A DNA stretch of 64,000 bases from Acestrorhynchus altus (Eukaryota > Chordata > Actinopteri > Characiformes > Acestrorhynchidae). A model generated the notes under the pieces. That model saw only the letters and a list, made by a program, of their open reading frames with translations, did not search any database and had not been told where the DNA came from. The stretch lies in contig CM067522.1 in the NCBI GenBank assembly GCA_034509495.1, forward strand, positions 12,189,023 to 12,253,022. Reading direction: 5' to 3'. Each line of letters starts with the position of its first letter. Positions within the stretch are counted from its first letter, which is position 1. The position numbers were made by a program, and so were the translations under genes. Below are positions 14,601-28,400 of the stretch, in pieces.

Positions 14601-16431
14601 CTGCATTTTCGCAGATGTTCCGATTGTCGTCTGGCAGTCACAGTTTGTTCCTTTTCAAAGTCGCTCATGTCCTTATGCTTGCCCATTTTTTCTCCAACTT
14701 AAACTCAGTTCACTCACTGCCAGGTGCCATTCTGATCAGCGATCACCGTTATTCCCTTCACCTGGCAGTGGTCATAATGTTACGGTTAATGGGTGTAGAT
14801 TCTTAACTGTAGAACTGTAGACTGGAGATCTTTGCTTTCTAATCTTCTCTGATTCATGTTCTTCTTTCTTCTCTCTCAATTTCATCCTCAGCAATGGGAG
14901 GGCTGTACATTATAATGGCTCCAGTTTGCTCCAGTGGAAGAGTGTGAGACTAGATGTAGCTCTGCTTCCTGGTAAGTCGTACGTCTGGTAATAGTAAACA
15001 ACCGTCATCTCTGGCACCGCAAGCTAATTGATTGAGAAGCGTTCAAACTGGGAAAAATCCCAGTGTAGCACATTTCATAGTTTGATGTGGTCACAAAGTA
15101 GCTTTACAGAAATCAAGAAATAAAATGAATCAGAATCAGAAATATTTTATTAATTCTGGAGGGAAATTGCAAATAAACTGAAAACGAAGCATTTAAGCAA
15201 GCTAAAGGTGGCCGTAAACCTCCATCTATAAATGATTAGGAACAAATTAGTAATTTCCCAGTGCACTGATTAACATGACTTTCTGAGGCTAAGAAATGAG
15301 TTTACGCTGGCTAAAGGGTTTGCTTATAACAGGTAGTACTTCTTTAAGTCCAGTACATGTTGGTGAGCATTACATTCATGTTTTCTGTTATCTTGGCCTG
15401 TTCAGGAGATGTTGCTGGAATAGGCTGGGAGCGTCTGGAGGGAACACCACCTCCCCAAGGTCAGGCTCCTAAAGGTCGGGTATACTTTACCTACTGCGGT
15501 CAGCGCCTCAGCCCCTACTTGGAGGATGTAGCTGGTGGCATGTGGCCTGTGGTCCACATTCAAAAAAAGGTAAGTAACTTTCATGTCATAATTGCTAATT
15601 AAACTTAATGTCAGTTCAATAAATTAGCAGAATGTTCCTTTCATATATACTTTGTATTGTTTTTATTTTTAATTACATTAAAAACTAGCAAATTTTCCCT
15701 TTAATGAGTAGAAGATGTTGAATGCTAGAATGCAGCTCATGTGACAGTTATTTGATTGGGCCATAGTCTTGGCTCCACGTTCCCACCATACTCTTTTTGT
15801 GTGTTTGAACTCTTACAGAACACAAAAATCCGTGCTAACTTTGGGTGCCGGCTGTTTGCCTATGCGGAGGGGCAGGCTCATAGGAATGCAGCTGATCTGT
15901 GCATGGACCTCTCTGAGGAGATCAGTGCCAACTTTGAGGCCCTGCCATTTGCCATGGCTTCAGACAGTGACAACGACGCTGGTGCTAGTGTGGCATCTGA
16001 TTCAGGTTCCCATGGGCCTCCATGTCGCATTGCTGCTGTCGCTACTGCACAGCAACGTAAGCATCGTCTCTTATAGTTACCAGTGTGACCGTGACTGTTG
16101 CTAATATAAGTGCTATTGCAGATGTAATCCGACTGCCTGACACAAAGAACATCTACATTTTGTTTTGTAGGTCTTGCTAAGATTTGAAATGTAGAAATGG
16201 ATTCAAACTTACTCTGCTTTCTCCTGTCTTTCACAGAGTATAACAGTGACTCTTCCTGCTGTTACAAGGTTGAACTAAGCTATGAGAATCTAGTGACATC
16301 TGGGCCTGATCCACACCCCCCACCCATCGCTGATGAAGAAAGTGATGATGAGGATGATGATGATGTGCCAAGAGTAAGAACACCTGTCTGACATGCTCAT
16401 TTTTATATGACCATCCCGAGCCCATCCCTTA

Positions 16432-16489
<58 letters not shown>

Positions 16490-19400
16490 TCCCTCTCCCT
16501 CTCCCTCTACCTCTCTTTCTCTCTGTAGGAGGATCACTATGCTCTGCTTGTGAAAGCATGGGAGACCAAAGTCTTCCCTACTATCCGTCGCCGCTTCAGG
16601 AATGAAGCCGAGCGAAAATCGGGACTAGACCAGATCAAGGGAGCCCTCCAGCTTGGTAAGAACCTTCCAGTGGCACAAGGCGTGTGGGGAGGTTGTGCCG
16701 CAACATTATTTTCAGAGAAAATGTCAATGACAGTGGGTGGTCCGATTTTTATATTTTAATTAATATCTGGTCATCCACCCTGTTCAAATTAAGGTTTATT
16801 TCAGGTCAGTTCATGATTTTGTAGCTCATATTGCTGATTTCGTAAGAAATAATGTACTTGTACGTGACAACCAATGATCAATTTTGTGATTTTCACAGGA
16901 ATGGTAGACATTGCACGACAAACAGTGGAGTTCCTCTATGAAGAGAACGGTGGCATTCCACGTGACCTCTATCTCCCCACTATTGAGGACATCAAAGATG
17001 AAGCTAACAAGTTTACTGTTGACAAAGTCCGCAAAGGTGCCCATAATAATCTACAGCAACATGATAGTTTTCAGTTCCAGAGACTTTTCAGATACACTGT
17101 TTATGGTTTGTTGGTGATATAGTGTGACTTCTGCAAGGCGCTTGCTGATCCTATACTGTGATGCGATACTCATCGCTCTCATGAGAAAAAAACTTTAAGT
17201 GGAGCAGGTCCAATCGGGTAGAGAGAGAGAGATTGAAGGAGAGAGTCTATTCACGTCATCGGTCTTGTCTTGGTGGCTTTGGAAACGAGTCCATTGTTGG
17301 TCTGCGGTAATGTTAATTAGAAAATAACAAACACTGTAAACTGTGTTAAATATATAGAATCTTCAGGATTAAATGCATCTCTTTATGTCTGACCTTGTCG
17401 CTGCCACTGTTGGTCTAGACATTACACATTCCTGATGTGACTATTCTGCAAGTTCCCATTGCAGGAGCAGTGATGAAAGTATATTATGCAGTGCTAGTAC
17501 AGTCTTGTGAAAGTTGTGCAGTAGAAACATTGCAGCTACAGGTAGCATCATGGCATCTTTATTTCACTGCGTAAAACATGATCCAGTGCAGTTTCCTGAG
17601 TTAAAGACAGTGGACATAATTCTGGAGAATGACTGATGATATTTGAACTGAACCTCAGAACTAGCACGTCCAAATTTCAGCTAGCAGCCGCATCCAACAT
17701 CCAACCAGCTAGCAGCCTTGTTTTAATATTATCTAGCATAGTATTTTAAATCATGCATGCATCCAAATAACCCCACTGTGCTAGCAAACATCATTTTAGA
17801 TCCTAATAGCAATAAAACGCCCTTAGCAAATACCATAAGTATAATGTTAACGAGAGCAATATCTTGACAAGTACCGTATTTTCTGGACTATAAGCTGCTA
17901 CTTTTTTTCCACGCTGTAAACCATGCGGCTTAGAACGAGGTGCAGCTTTTTCTTCTTATAAATGTTATTTTCCAGGTTTTTATTTGTGCGGGTGCGGCTT
18001 ATATTCCGGTGCGGCCTATAGTCCGGAAAATACAGTAATTGTTTTTAGCTAGGTTGTGGCTGGTGTGGCTAGGTTGTTTTTAACCTGTTGCAATAGTAAA
18101 CATAACTGTCATATGTTTATCATTCAAAAAATATATTTCGATAGAAAGATATTTACTATTTAAATATACAGACTACTTTGATTTTAGTGTTACAGATAAT
18201 ACTGACTGAACATTATACTTTTTGATGTTTTCTGACTATTGCCATTTTTAAAGTATATTGAAATATCATTCAGGGCAATATCAGTCTTATTGCCCTGCCC
18301 TACCTGGAACTACAAAAGTTCATTAATGAGGCATTCAAAAGTCAGCAGCAATAACTAATCACATTAATGTGTTAAAATGCATGCAACCAAAAATCATTAC
18401 AAATTAGTTTTTCAGAGAACAACATTATTACAGCATAGCTTTTTCACCTTACACAATATGACATCACCAGTTGTTCTGTGAATTTAGAAGTTATACCCTG
18501 CATGTATAAATTCTGTTTTCTCTGTTGCACACTAAATGCTTTTTCAAAGAGCCCCTTAGTGGCCTTCAAGTTCACAAGTTCTACTTTTTGAATGTAAAAT
18601 GGAAACCCTGTGAATATGTGGTCTTAAATCCATCCAGGTCTGACAGTGGTTATACGCTGCCCTGACAGCAACAACACTGGTAGCAGCACCGGAGGAACAG
18701 CCTTACCCAAGTTTGCCATTCGAGGCATGCTCAAAACCTTTGGCCTTCACGGAGTGGTTCTTGATGTGGACTCTGTAAGTTCTCTTATAAAAGCGTACAC
18801 TCATTTGTACACAGTTTTTCTGGAGCAGGTCCTCCACTTAAACATCACAGATATTCTTAAGTAGAGATAATTATGTGCCGGATGAATACAGTGCTTATAT
18901 AAGAAGAATGAATGAATGTGAATCTGCTGGTGAAAACTGTTGTGCCAAGGTTTTCTCCTGGAAAATATCATCATTCCTGCTTCTATTAATAACTAAACAC
19001 AGTGTACAATACTGTATAGTGTACAGTAATGTACCACCGTCATGTTTCGTGTGTCCAGGTAAATGAATTGGTCCAAGTGGAAACATATCTACGAAGTGAA
19101 GGTGTGCTGGTCCGGTACTGGTACCCTATTGAGATGCTTGAGCGCCCACCAACTGGATCCCGCAGAACTGCAGCCAATGGCCTTGTATCACTGGACAGCA
19201 GCAACATTCAGATTCACAGGTTGGTGATAAATACATTCGTTTTTATTGACGCTCGGCAGCAGCCCAGACGGTCAGAAAGCAACATCCTGGGGCAGATTTT
19301 TGATTCAGTGGACCTGAAATTCCCCCTTTGGTTTGTGTTTCAGGGAGCTACTGCGATGCGAGAGTGCCTTGGCTCGTCTGTATTGTCGCATGGCATTGCT

Positions 19401-22400
19401 CAATATCTTTGCACCTAAGAGTCCCCACACCTTCACACGCCTCTTCCACATCCCTGCTGTACGGGACATCACCCTTGAGCATCTTCAGCTCTTGTCTAAT
19501 CAGCTGTTGGCTCCACCTCTGCCAGGTAAAGGAGAACGATGTTTGTAAGAAAAATGAAATTACCTTTAACTTCCAAAAGTGCAAGTAAGTTCTTCGTGCC
19601 TTTCACCAGCTTGCCAAAAGTCATGGGATAACAGTATGTAAATTGTCAATCAATCAATCAAATTTTATTTATATAGCGCTTTTTACAACAGAACGTTGTC
19701 ACAATTGTGATTGTAACACTGTTATATGTGGTTGGACGGGTGTAGTAAGGCTGCACACAAACCTTACTCTTCTAGGGTCCAGTTAGCAACATCACAAGCC
19801 CAGGTGAGGTTCTGTGTCCATTGATATGGTGTTAACAGGGACACTCTGAAGCTAGAGAATGCTGCACTGTCCTCCTGCATTGAATATGGGTTTCTGATAT
19901 TCTGTCATTTGTCACTGACAACTCCAGCCACACACTGCTGGTGATGATCATTAAGCACCCATGGGTGGCCACTGCACTGTCCACTGTGGGTGGTAATGCC
20001 TTACACATGTAACACCGTAAATTGCGAAATGTTAAATGCTCAATCAACTCCAGAAATGGAATGCCGCATCTCTCTGGCAGCCACATTCATGCCCCGCTTA
20101 TTCACATCGCCTTGCCATGGACTCGCAGGCTGTTCGGCCTCACTCGCAAGATAACAAATCACAATTTGTGCAGGTGTGCGCACTCAAGTCACCCCCTGAA
20201 GCAACACCACTTCATGGTCAGTTTACATACTGACATGCCATGACTTTCGGAATGCCGGTGTATTTTATGACCTACTTCAGTAAATGTTTGTATATGGCCG
20301 TCTTAGGAAGATACCATTATTACGAAAATCAGTTCATGCTCAAAAATCCCATCCACCTTCTCTATAGATGGCTCCATCAGCTCACACTCCATCTTGCTAG
20401 CCCAGTCTGTGCTCCACAACCTGCATGGTCAGAGCTGCTCCCCAACTGAACTCTTCTATCAGGGTAATGCACAGACTATTCGTGAATGGCTGACCGTGGC
20501 CATCAGCAGAGCCCTGCACCAGGGAGAGGACAGCTTGCTGGAGCTCACAAAGCAGATCTGCTGCTTCCTCCAGGTAATCAGCTTCCATATTCTACATCCA
20601 TTTAGCTGTATACTTTCAGGTTTTCTGTGCCAGAGCTTGTAACACTCAAGTCAAAAAAGGTTTTATTTTTGTAGGTGGTTTCTGGCTTGTGTGGTGAGAA
20701 CTGTTGAAGTTTGGAATTAATTGAATTTGTCTTCCTATATAGTGCAAACGTTTGGGCACCAAACTTTATCATATTTGTGCAAGTGTCGCTGAATAGAAGA
20801 ACAATGTACCACGACTCCAGAGTCTGCTAAACCTTCCTGTCTTATTACTTTCTCCTGGATTTTGGGCCTCAACCATTTTCATTCTCAGTGTGCTAGGCAG
20901 CTGCTTAGAAGAGCCTGAGACTGCTGTTTTTTTGGGACAAGTTTAGAGAAGTCTGGGAATTTATCAAGCTTTGACACTTGCTTCACCCAGCCTTTCCTAA
21001 TGATGACTATGAACAAGGTATAACCCTAGCAGGGAAATTGATGTCTGTGCTCAAAGTCTGAGCACTCAATTTTCCTAGGGTTCCCATACTTTTGCAAGGT
21101 ACTCCTTTCTTTTTGTTCACTCTAATATTGTACAAAAACAATATAACTCACTGGTTTAATGGTTAAAATGTGGAAAGGTGCATTTTATCCTTTAACATTG
21201 TGCCTTTTGGAGATCATTTCAACTTTAACTTGCTTAACTGTTAATAGTAACGTTGACCAGGGGTGCCCAAACCTTTGCATATCACTGTATTATGTCCTGT
21301 GTAAAAGTACAACCAACAGTCACTCTGACTGTGCACTTGTATTGAGTTACATGGTTTTGTACTGTGACTTGGTGTGCCAGGCTTATTATTTGGTACTGTT
21401 TTTATATTGTTGAATATCAAGAATGCCCCAGAGCAGTTCACATCAGAGGAGTTTCCTGTGTCCGAGTCAAAGGTCAGCATGGATGTCAACTTCCCTGGTG
21501 CCACATTTGTTGTTGTCTCATGTAAAGAGAGCCAACTGGGTTGCCGGAAAGAGTAAGTTATCATTTGATGAGTTTGTTTTGATTTGTTGGCATTTACAGA
21601 CTTCGTCCTTCAGAACCTCTGAAGAAGCTTATTCATGAATGTTTGATCTTTTTCACACTTTCAGTTCATCTCTGTATAAAGCTCCCTGGGCTCGCGTCAT
21701 GGTCTATGGGTTGGGCCACAAGGTTCGGCGTAATGGCCAGTTGAATCTGATGGAGGTCGTGTGTTACCCTCTGGATGCTTCCCCCTCTAATACAGGCCTA
21801 ACACCTCCTCCGACCACCAACCAGTATCCCAGCATTATCATTCCCACTGACAAAGTGCACATCAAACTAGGTATGTTACAGCAATGCATTGGTTTGCATT
21901 AGTTATTTGATTTGGCTTAGCATTGTTTTAAACATGGAGAAACAGTTTCATTCATAGAACTTCATTGAAACTTGGTTGATATTGTTTCCCTTTGGAACTT
22001 TTAAGTTATTCACATATTCAGAGAATCCTTTACATTCTGTGAGGAGGTTTTTTAGGTTTTTTAGTATGAATTTTAGACTCTTTATCCAGAAAGTTTCTAT
22101 CTCCATATATGTCAAAGTCACAGGCTCAGAATCTCAAAAATATCAGAACGCAGATAGAACTTTATAGTTCCAAGGGGATGATTTTGCCAGACAAAGTTGC
22201 CATATTGGTTCATTAAGCGAGTAGTAATTTGCATCCCACTTAATTGACTCCTTATGGAAATTTAACAAAATATCATAAAATTCTTATTAGTAATACAGTA
22301 AACAGAGCAAAAAAAGCAGCTTCTCATTTAAAGTCTAGCAGACTGTGCAAAATTGCAGTTCTTTTATTTCAGCATTTTAAAATGAATGTTGGTCAAATCT

Positions 22401-25400
22401 GATTGACTCGTTCAATTCAACACATTACTAAATGAACATTACAAGTAAGCAGACCGAAAACAGCACCATGATTTAATGTCTGTCATACTACAAACATACC
22501 AAAGAGGACGTCTATTTGTATCTGCAGCATTTTAAAGTTAGGGGCAACCAAAGTTACCAGCTTAGTTCATTCAGGTTCTTTTCTGCATTCTGATTTGAGC
22601 TGTAGTTGTTTGTGTGCAAGTTTCTCTAGATCAGCTTTCTGTTGTTCTCTCCTCACAGGTGTGTCTCCCCCTCCTGGAGCAGTGCTGGTACTACATTCTC
22701 TACCTCTAGAGTTCCCCCTGGCCATGGCTTTTGCTGAACAATTACTAACTTGGACACTGGGTGAGAGCACTGATCGCCCAGAGGAAGAGCTGGACACTGT
22801 TCCTTCTTCTGTGCTTCTGCAGGTCGTAGAGCTACTGGGTACGAAATAAACACCTTTCCATCCCTAAAACTTTTAAATATAAAATCCATCCTAAGTCTGC
22901 AGTAGACATGTGGGTTGAGATTTCATTGAATTAAGTCATTGAATTTTACTCCAAACCATTATGACAAAAGCCCAAGTTACAGACTGTTTTCACACAGCAG
23001 GCAAAGTGGCACAAATTCTCTTTCCAGTGATGCTCTCTCTTTTAAACTGATGCACGTGCGCCATGGATTCAATTCTGAACTGGTTGTTCTGGAGTCACAT
23101 TGCTGTGGCTGTATTGGATTTCAGTACCACATATGAAAGAGGTGCACAGCAGAATTGAAAATTCAGGGGTCGTACCTTTTTGAACAGTTGAAATAAAACA
23201 AGCACCATCGTTTCGAATGGACAAATCATCCCCCCCATCAACCCAAAGAAATCCCCTTGGGCTAAACCCTGGGCAATGCCCCTGATTAAAATATTGGATT
23301 TGGGCCACTTTTAGCTGCTGTGTGAATCTATGTCATTGATAATTGATTTGAGTCTACTAATGCTGGAAAGCTTCTTTCTTCTATAAAAAAATCTATGAAA
23401 ATAACCTTTATTAATAAACATCTTTATTCCATCCTTTCCTTCTTCAATTAGGTGGGCTTCTGTGGACCACTGATCTTGCACCTTGTATCAAGGAGTTGAT
23501 CTTCCACCTGCTTGCTGAGCTTTTCCGCAAGATCCATCACTTGGAACAGCGCAAAGGGCCTTCAGGCCTGTCCAGCTCCATTGCACTGCTCCTCAACCCA
23601 TGCCTAGCAGTGCTCATGGCCCTCCAGACAGAGCTTCGGAAACTTTATGACCGCGAGACCCAGAGCTGGGGGCTGTCAAGTGGAACTTCGTGTACTTCAG
23701 GAAGCAGTGGCTCCTTGGCACTAGCTGCTGAGCAAAGCCGCTTCTCCACATACTTCCATGCCCTCATGGAGGTGTGCCTGGCAGTGGCAGAGGTGACTTT
23801 GCCACTCAACATGAGCAGTGGAACAGTGACTGTGGGTACTCTTTCCTCATCCAGTGCACCCAACCTTAGTGATTCCTCATCCTCATCATCTTCGTCACCA
23901 GGGCAGACACCCCAGAGCCCAAGCTTATTGTCTAAACGTAAGAAAGTCAAGCTAAAGCGTGACAGGGCTGCAGCATCCTTGGCTGCCGCTGCTGCAGCTT
24001 CAGGGAAACGGGGTTCTGGGAGTGGCACAAGACTATCAGAGAGTGACAGTGCTTTACTGAATGTGGCAGGGGGAAAGCCTGAGGATATGCTGTGGTTCCA
24101 CCGGGGGCTGACCTTACTCATGATTATACGACATTTAGCAAACAAGGACCCTCAGGGCCTCGCCGTCACTGGAGATGCTGTTGCTGATGCATGTCAAGCC
24201 TTGGTGGGTCCAACTGCTCACGGACGGTTGCTGGTGCTCTCTGGCATTCCGACTCACTTAGAAGAAGCTGTGGTGCGCAATGCTATCCGAAAGGCTTGCA
24301 ATGCACATGGGGGCCTTTTCAGGGATGAGATCTTCATTCCTCTTCAGGAGGAAGACCTTAAAAAAACGAAAGGAGCTGTGGTCAGAACTCCAAGCACTCC
24401 CCAAGATGCGAAGGCAGAAAGGCCTCATCCAAGCTCGGTGGAAAGTCCTGATAGTTCCAACAGTGCCACCCCAGCTGTGAGCATGAGTGCTTCAGCCTCA
24501 ACCAGCCAGACCTCCATTTGCAGTTCTTCTCAGGGTGTATCAAGGACTGCTAGTGAGATCTCCGCGGACCAGGGACTGTTGCCTCAAGCAGCCCTTGCTC
24601 AACCACAAGGTCCACTAGATCACACAGTTTCCAGTCAGGAAAGCCTGGATATCTCCTTTTGTAGCACAGGGAGCATTGCTAGTAGCTTTGGTGAACAGCT
24701 AGATAATGGGGAGGCAGCCTCGGAATCAGATGGGGGATCTTTGTACACAGTCACCTCACTGGACAATAGCACCAGCATGGCACGTCCCATTAAAGGTTAC
24801 GCCGTTATAGAGGTAGGTGAAATGAAACCTGTTTTTGAAGAGAATCCATGTTGCTCAGTTTGAAAATGGCTATAGCTGATCTTTGGCTTACAGGTACGTG
24901 CCAGGGCCAAAGTGGAGAAGATTCGTGCGAGTCTTTTCAACAGTAGTGATCTCATTGGCCTGTCTAGCCTTGAGGGTGAGGAAGAGTTAATGGAGATGAC
25001 AAATGAGGAGATCCTGACTGCTTCCAGTGTTAACCAGAGCCTGTTTGACACACAAGGCAGCTCTGCACTTGAGGACTATTTCCTTGACAAATCTATCAAA
25101 GGTTGGAGTTTTTGCTTCTTGCTTTATTTATGTAGAACTGGCACTAAGCAGGGTACCCCCCACACAAAAAGCAGCGTATACACAATTTGCATGCATAATT
25201 ACTGCATATTTAATTTTTGCACATCTTTCTACTGTGTGCACGTTTTAACCTGCTTTTTAATATGATTATCCAATAGGAGACAAGCTGGATCCTCGGGCAC
25301 GGGATGTGCTCACAGACATTTTTAAAAGCTGTGTGCAGTCGGAGCAGATGCTGAGTCTCACCCCAACCAAGCCAGTGAAAGCGTCTGATATTTATCTCAG

Positions 25401-28400
25401 TAAAGAACAGATCAACTCGCAGACTCCCGGCAACCTGTTGCACATTTTCTTCAACCACATACGATCTCCTAAAAAACTGCTTGAGGATCAACTCACGCAG
25501 GTTAGTGCTCACATTATATTCTTAATTGACTTCACAGCCTTTATTTTTCCTTGTTTATTCCGCATTCATTCACTTATACAAGTAGTTCATGGTTACATCT
25601 GTCTGCTGTTGAAGAAGGGAAGCAACAGTGTTTGTGCTGACATTCCTGTCTGTAGATTCTCCGTAAATATGGCACCGTAAAGCCCAGCAAATGCAAGTAC
25701 AGCAAAGCAGGCAAGGAGCAGCACCAGGGCAAAGTGGTGAGCACCAAGAGGCCAATTACCAAGCCCCCCATTAAAGAGAAGTCTGTACTCAATAGTGTCC
25801 GGTGAGTCTTTCTTCCAACACACCAAAAAATGTTTCAAGTGCAGATGTGTCCAGCCGGTGGAATCTTGTCTGCAGTCCCAGTGTTTGCTGTTAGCCAACC
25901 ACCATGCAAACACACAAAATATATAACTGTTTGTGTGTGTTTCTGCTGCTGACTGCAAATGGACAAAATACACTCAGATCTTTACTTGGCTGTTCCAGCT
26001 CTCAATATTTCAACAATTTAGCTGGACACTAGATTAGTGTCTATAAACCTATTAGTCATATATCCTATTTACATAGCAGTTCCACACCTTCTGAGGTTAA
26101 TGTAACCAAAGCAGGAGTGCTGTTGATTTAGGATTTATATTCAACTGTCAAATTCAAATTTGGTAGGAGGGCTCAGTGGTTCTAACACATGGTCTGAGGA
26201 TCGAATCCCACGGGTTTGAATCCTGGGGTCATGCTGTTCATCCTCAGCATCCAGAGTCTAAGAGATCAAATTTGGCCATTCTCTCCCTGGGTGGGTAGAT
26301 TCCGCTCTCTTTCCACATCTCCCCTCTACTGGCCGGAACAGGCGTTAGCCTTTTTATTGGAGCTGGGGTCTCCATGCTTCCTCCAAGCCTGTTGGCCAGA
26401 TACGATGCAATAGTGGTGGTTCAAAAAGTGGAGGTGGCAGGCTTCACATGTTTTAGAGGAAGCATGTACTTGTCTTCACCCTCCTAGTGTCCCTCCTAAT
26501 GGAGCTGGTTAATTGGTTAATTCGAAAATCGGAGCTGGTTTGGAATAAAATTATTTAAAAAATAATTTACTTGCTGCCAAGTTTCACACACAGTTTGTTT
26601 GCTTTGTACATTTGTGATGCGAAACTGCTCATTATGGGGAATAACATTAGCACATGGTGGACAAAGGTTCTGAGTTACAACTACCCCACCCCCTATGCTC
26701 AGCTTCTTTTAATCACTCACTGTTGTGTCCGCAAGTAAAATTAAAATCAACTTTGTTGACATTCAGGCCTTTTTTCCATTTTATTCCAGCTCATGGTGGG
26801 TTGGACAAGGACGATTTATTGGCATTGACAGTTGTAGGGTGTGTGTGCAGAGCATGCTAATATTTACATTTTACTGCTTAACACTATGGGCTGAACCAGC
26901 TGCCTCAGGGTGGACTATGCAACACTTGGTGGAACAAACTGTATCTTGCACTTCTTTATCATCTAAATAAATGACAAAAAATAGCATTATTCATTTGGTG
27001 GGTTAGTACTGAACAGTGAGGTCCAAATTGTGGTCTCAACCGAACCATTACTTTAGTTTGCTGTTACACCCAACTGCAACTTTTGGCCTAAACTGTTATT
27101 TAACATCAGCCATCGTTCTTTGTGAAATAATGAGCAGTTTTGTCTTTAATCAGCACTGCATTAAGCGAGAAGAAACCAGTCCTAAAGCCCAAGTCTCCAG
27201 AGAAAGCTAGACCTGATGAGAAAGACCTTGAGAAGTCACCTACCAAAAAGCTTGAAGGTCAGTAAAGTATTTTCCTTTAAAGTGTGTCTTACATGATACT
27301 TCTTTTGTTTCGTCCTTTGCTATATACTAGATGACATTTGGATTTGATGTATTAAATTGCATGTTTAGTATGAACCCAACCATTTTATACATGAACAAAA
27401 CACTGGTTAAACAACACCAAACAAAAGAGCAGGTCTTCATTATTAGAAATTGGGGAATGATGCAGACTTTTGTATATGTAAGGCCTTATTTGGACAGGTT
27501 TCAATTCACATGGGGTTCTGGGGTAATTCATTCTTCAATGGGCGAGTCCCAAAACAATGTCCAATAACTGAAATGTCTGTTCTAATTTATGACCAACTGG
27601 CTGAACTTCATCAAACGGTGACTAGAACAAACAGGGCTCATCGATCTAATGCACTAGCACTATGATCCGAGGATCACAGCTTTGAATCTCAGATCATACT
27701 GTTTGCCATTGGCAGCCAGAGTGTGAGAGGGCAAAATTGGCCCCAGTCTCTGTGGGTGGATAGATGGCACACTCCCTACATCTGTTAGTCATTGTATCAG
27801 TGCTGTGATCTTGACACCTTCCTGTGTTTTGGCTGAGGAGTTGTTATGAGGTTTGGGTATTTGGCACCAATGTTGCCATAACAGCCATGTCCTTAATGAG
27901 TGTATGTAAACGTTTGATTGGAACTGTATGTACTTTAGAGTTTAATCTTGTGCATGAATGTACCTTTTAACTATTCTCTCTCTCCTCTTCACTATTTCAG
28001 TCCCAGAGGAAAAGTTTCTAACCCTGGAGGGTTTCCACAAGTTTACTGTGGACCGAGCCAAGCAAGATATTCGCAGTGTCTGGCGGGCAATCTTAGCTTG
28101 TGGTTATGACCTCCACTTTGAGAGGTTAGTATGTGTATGATCAGTATCATCAGTGGCTTGAATGATATAAATCTCCAACACAGCAATTAGCAGACACGTG
28201 TGCCGGCCTGCATTGCACTAGGTGTGATGTTGGGAGAGAGTGCCATCTACCCACCCGGAGAGTGCATGGCCAGTTTTGCTCAGTCACTGGTAAGCAGCAT
28301 GACCTGGGAGTGTATTAGACCCCAGAGCCTCCCGAAGCCCTGTGTAAAGGCGTTCAAAGAGCTCAACCCCATTCGGCATCAATTTAAACACTGGTTGTGA

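Noticed and set aside
23645..24145. 166-codon minus-strand open frame
   Set aside because: Antisense shadow of the large hectd4 exon, with low-complexity runs from its Ser/Ala codons.
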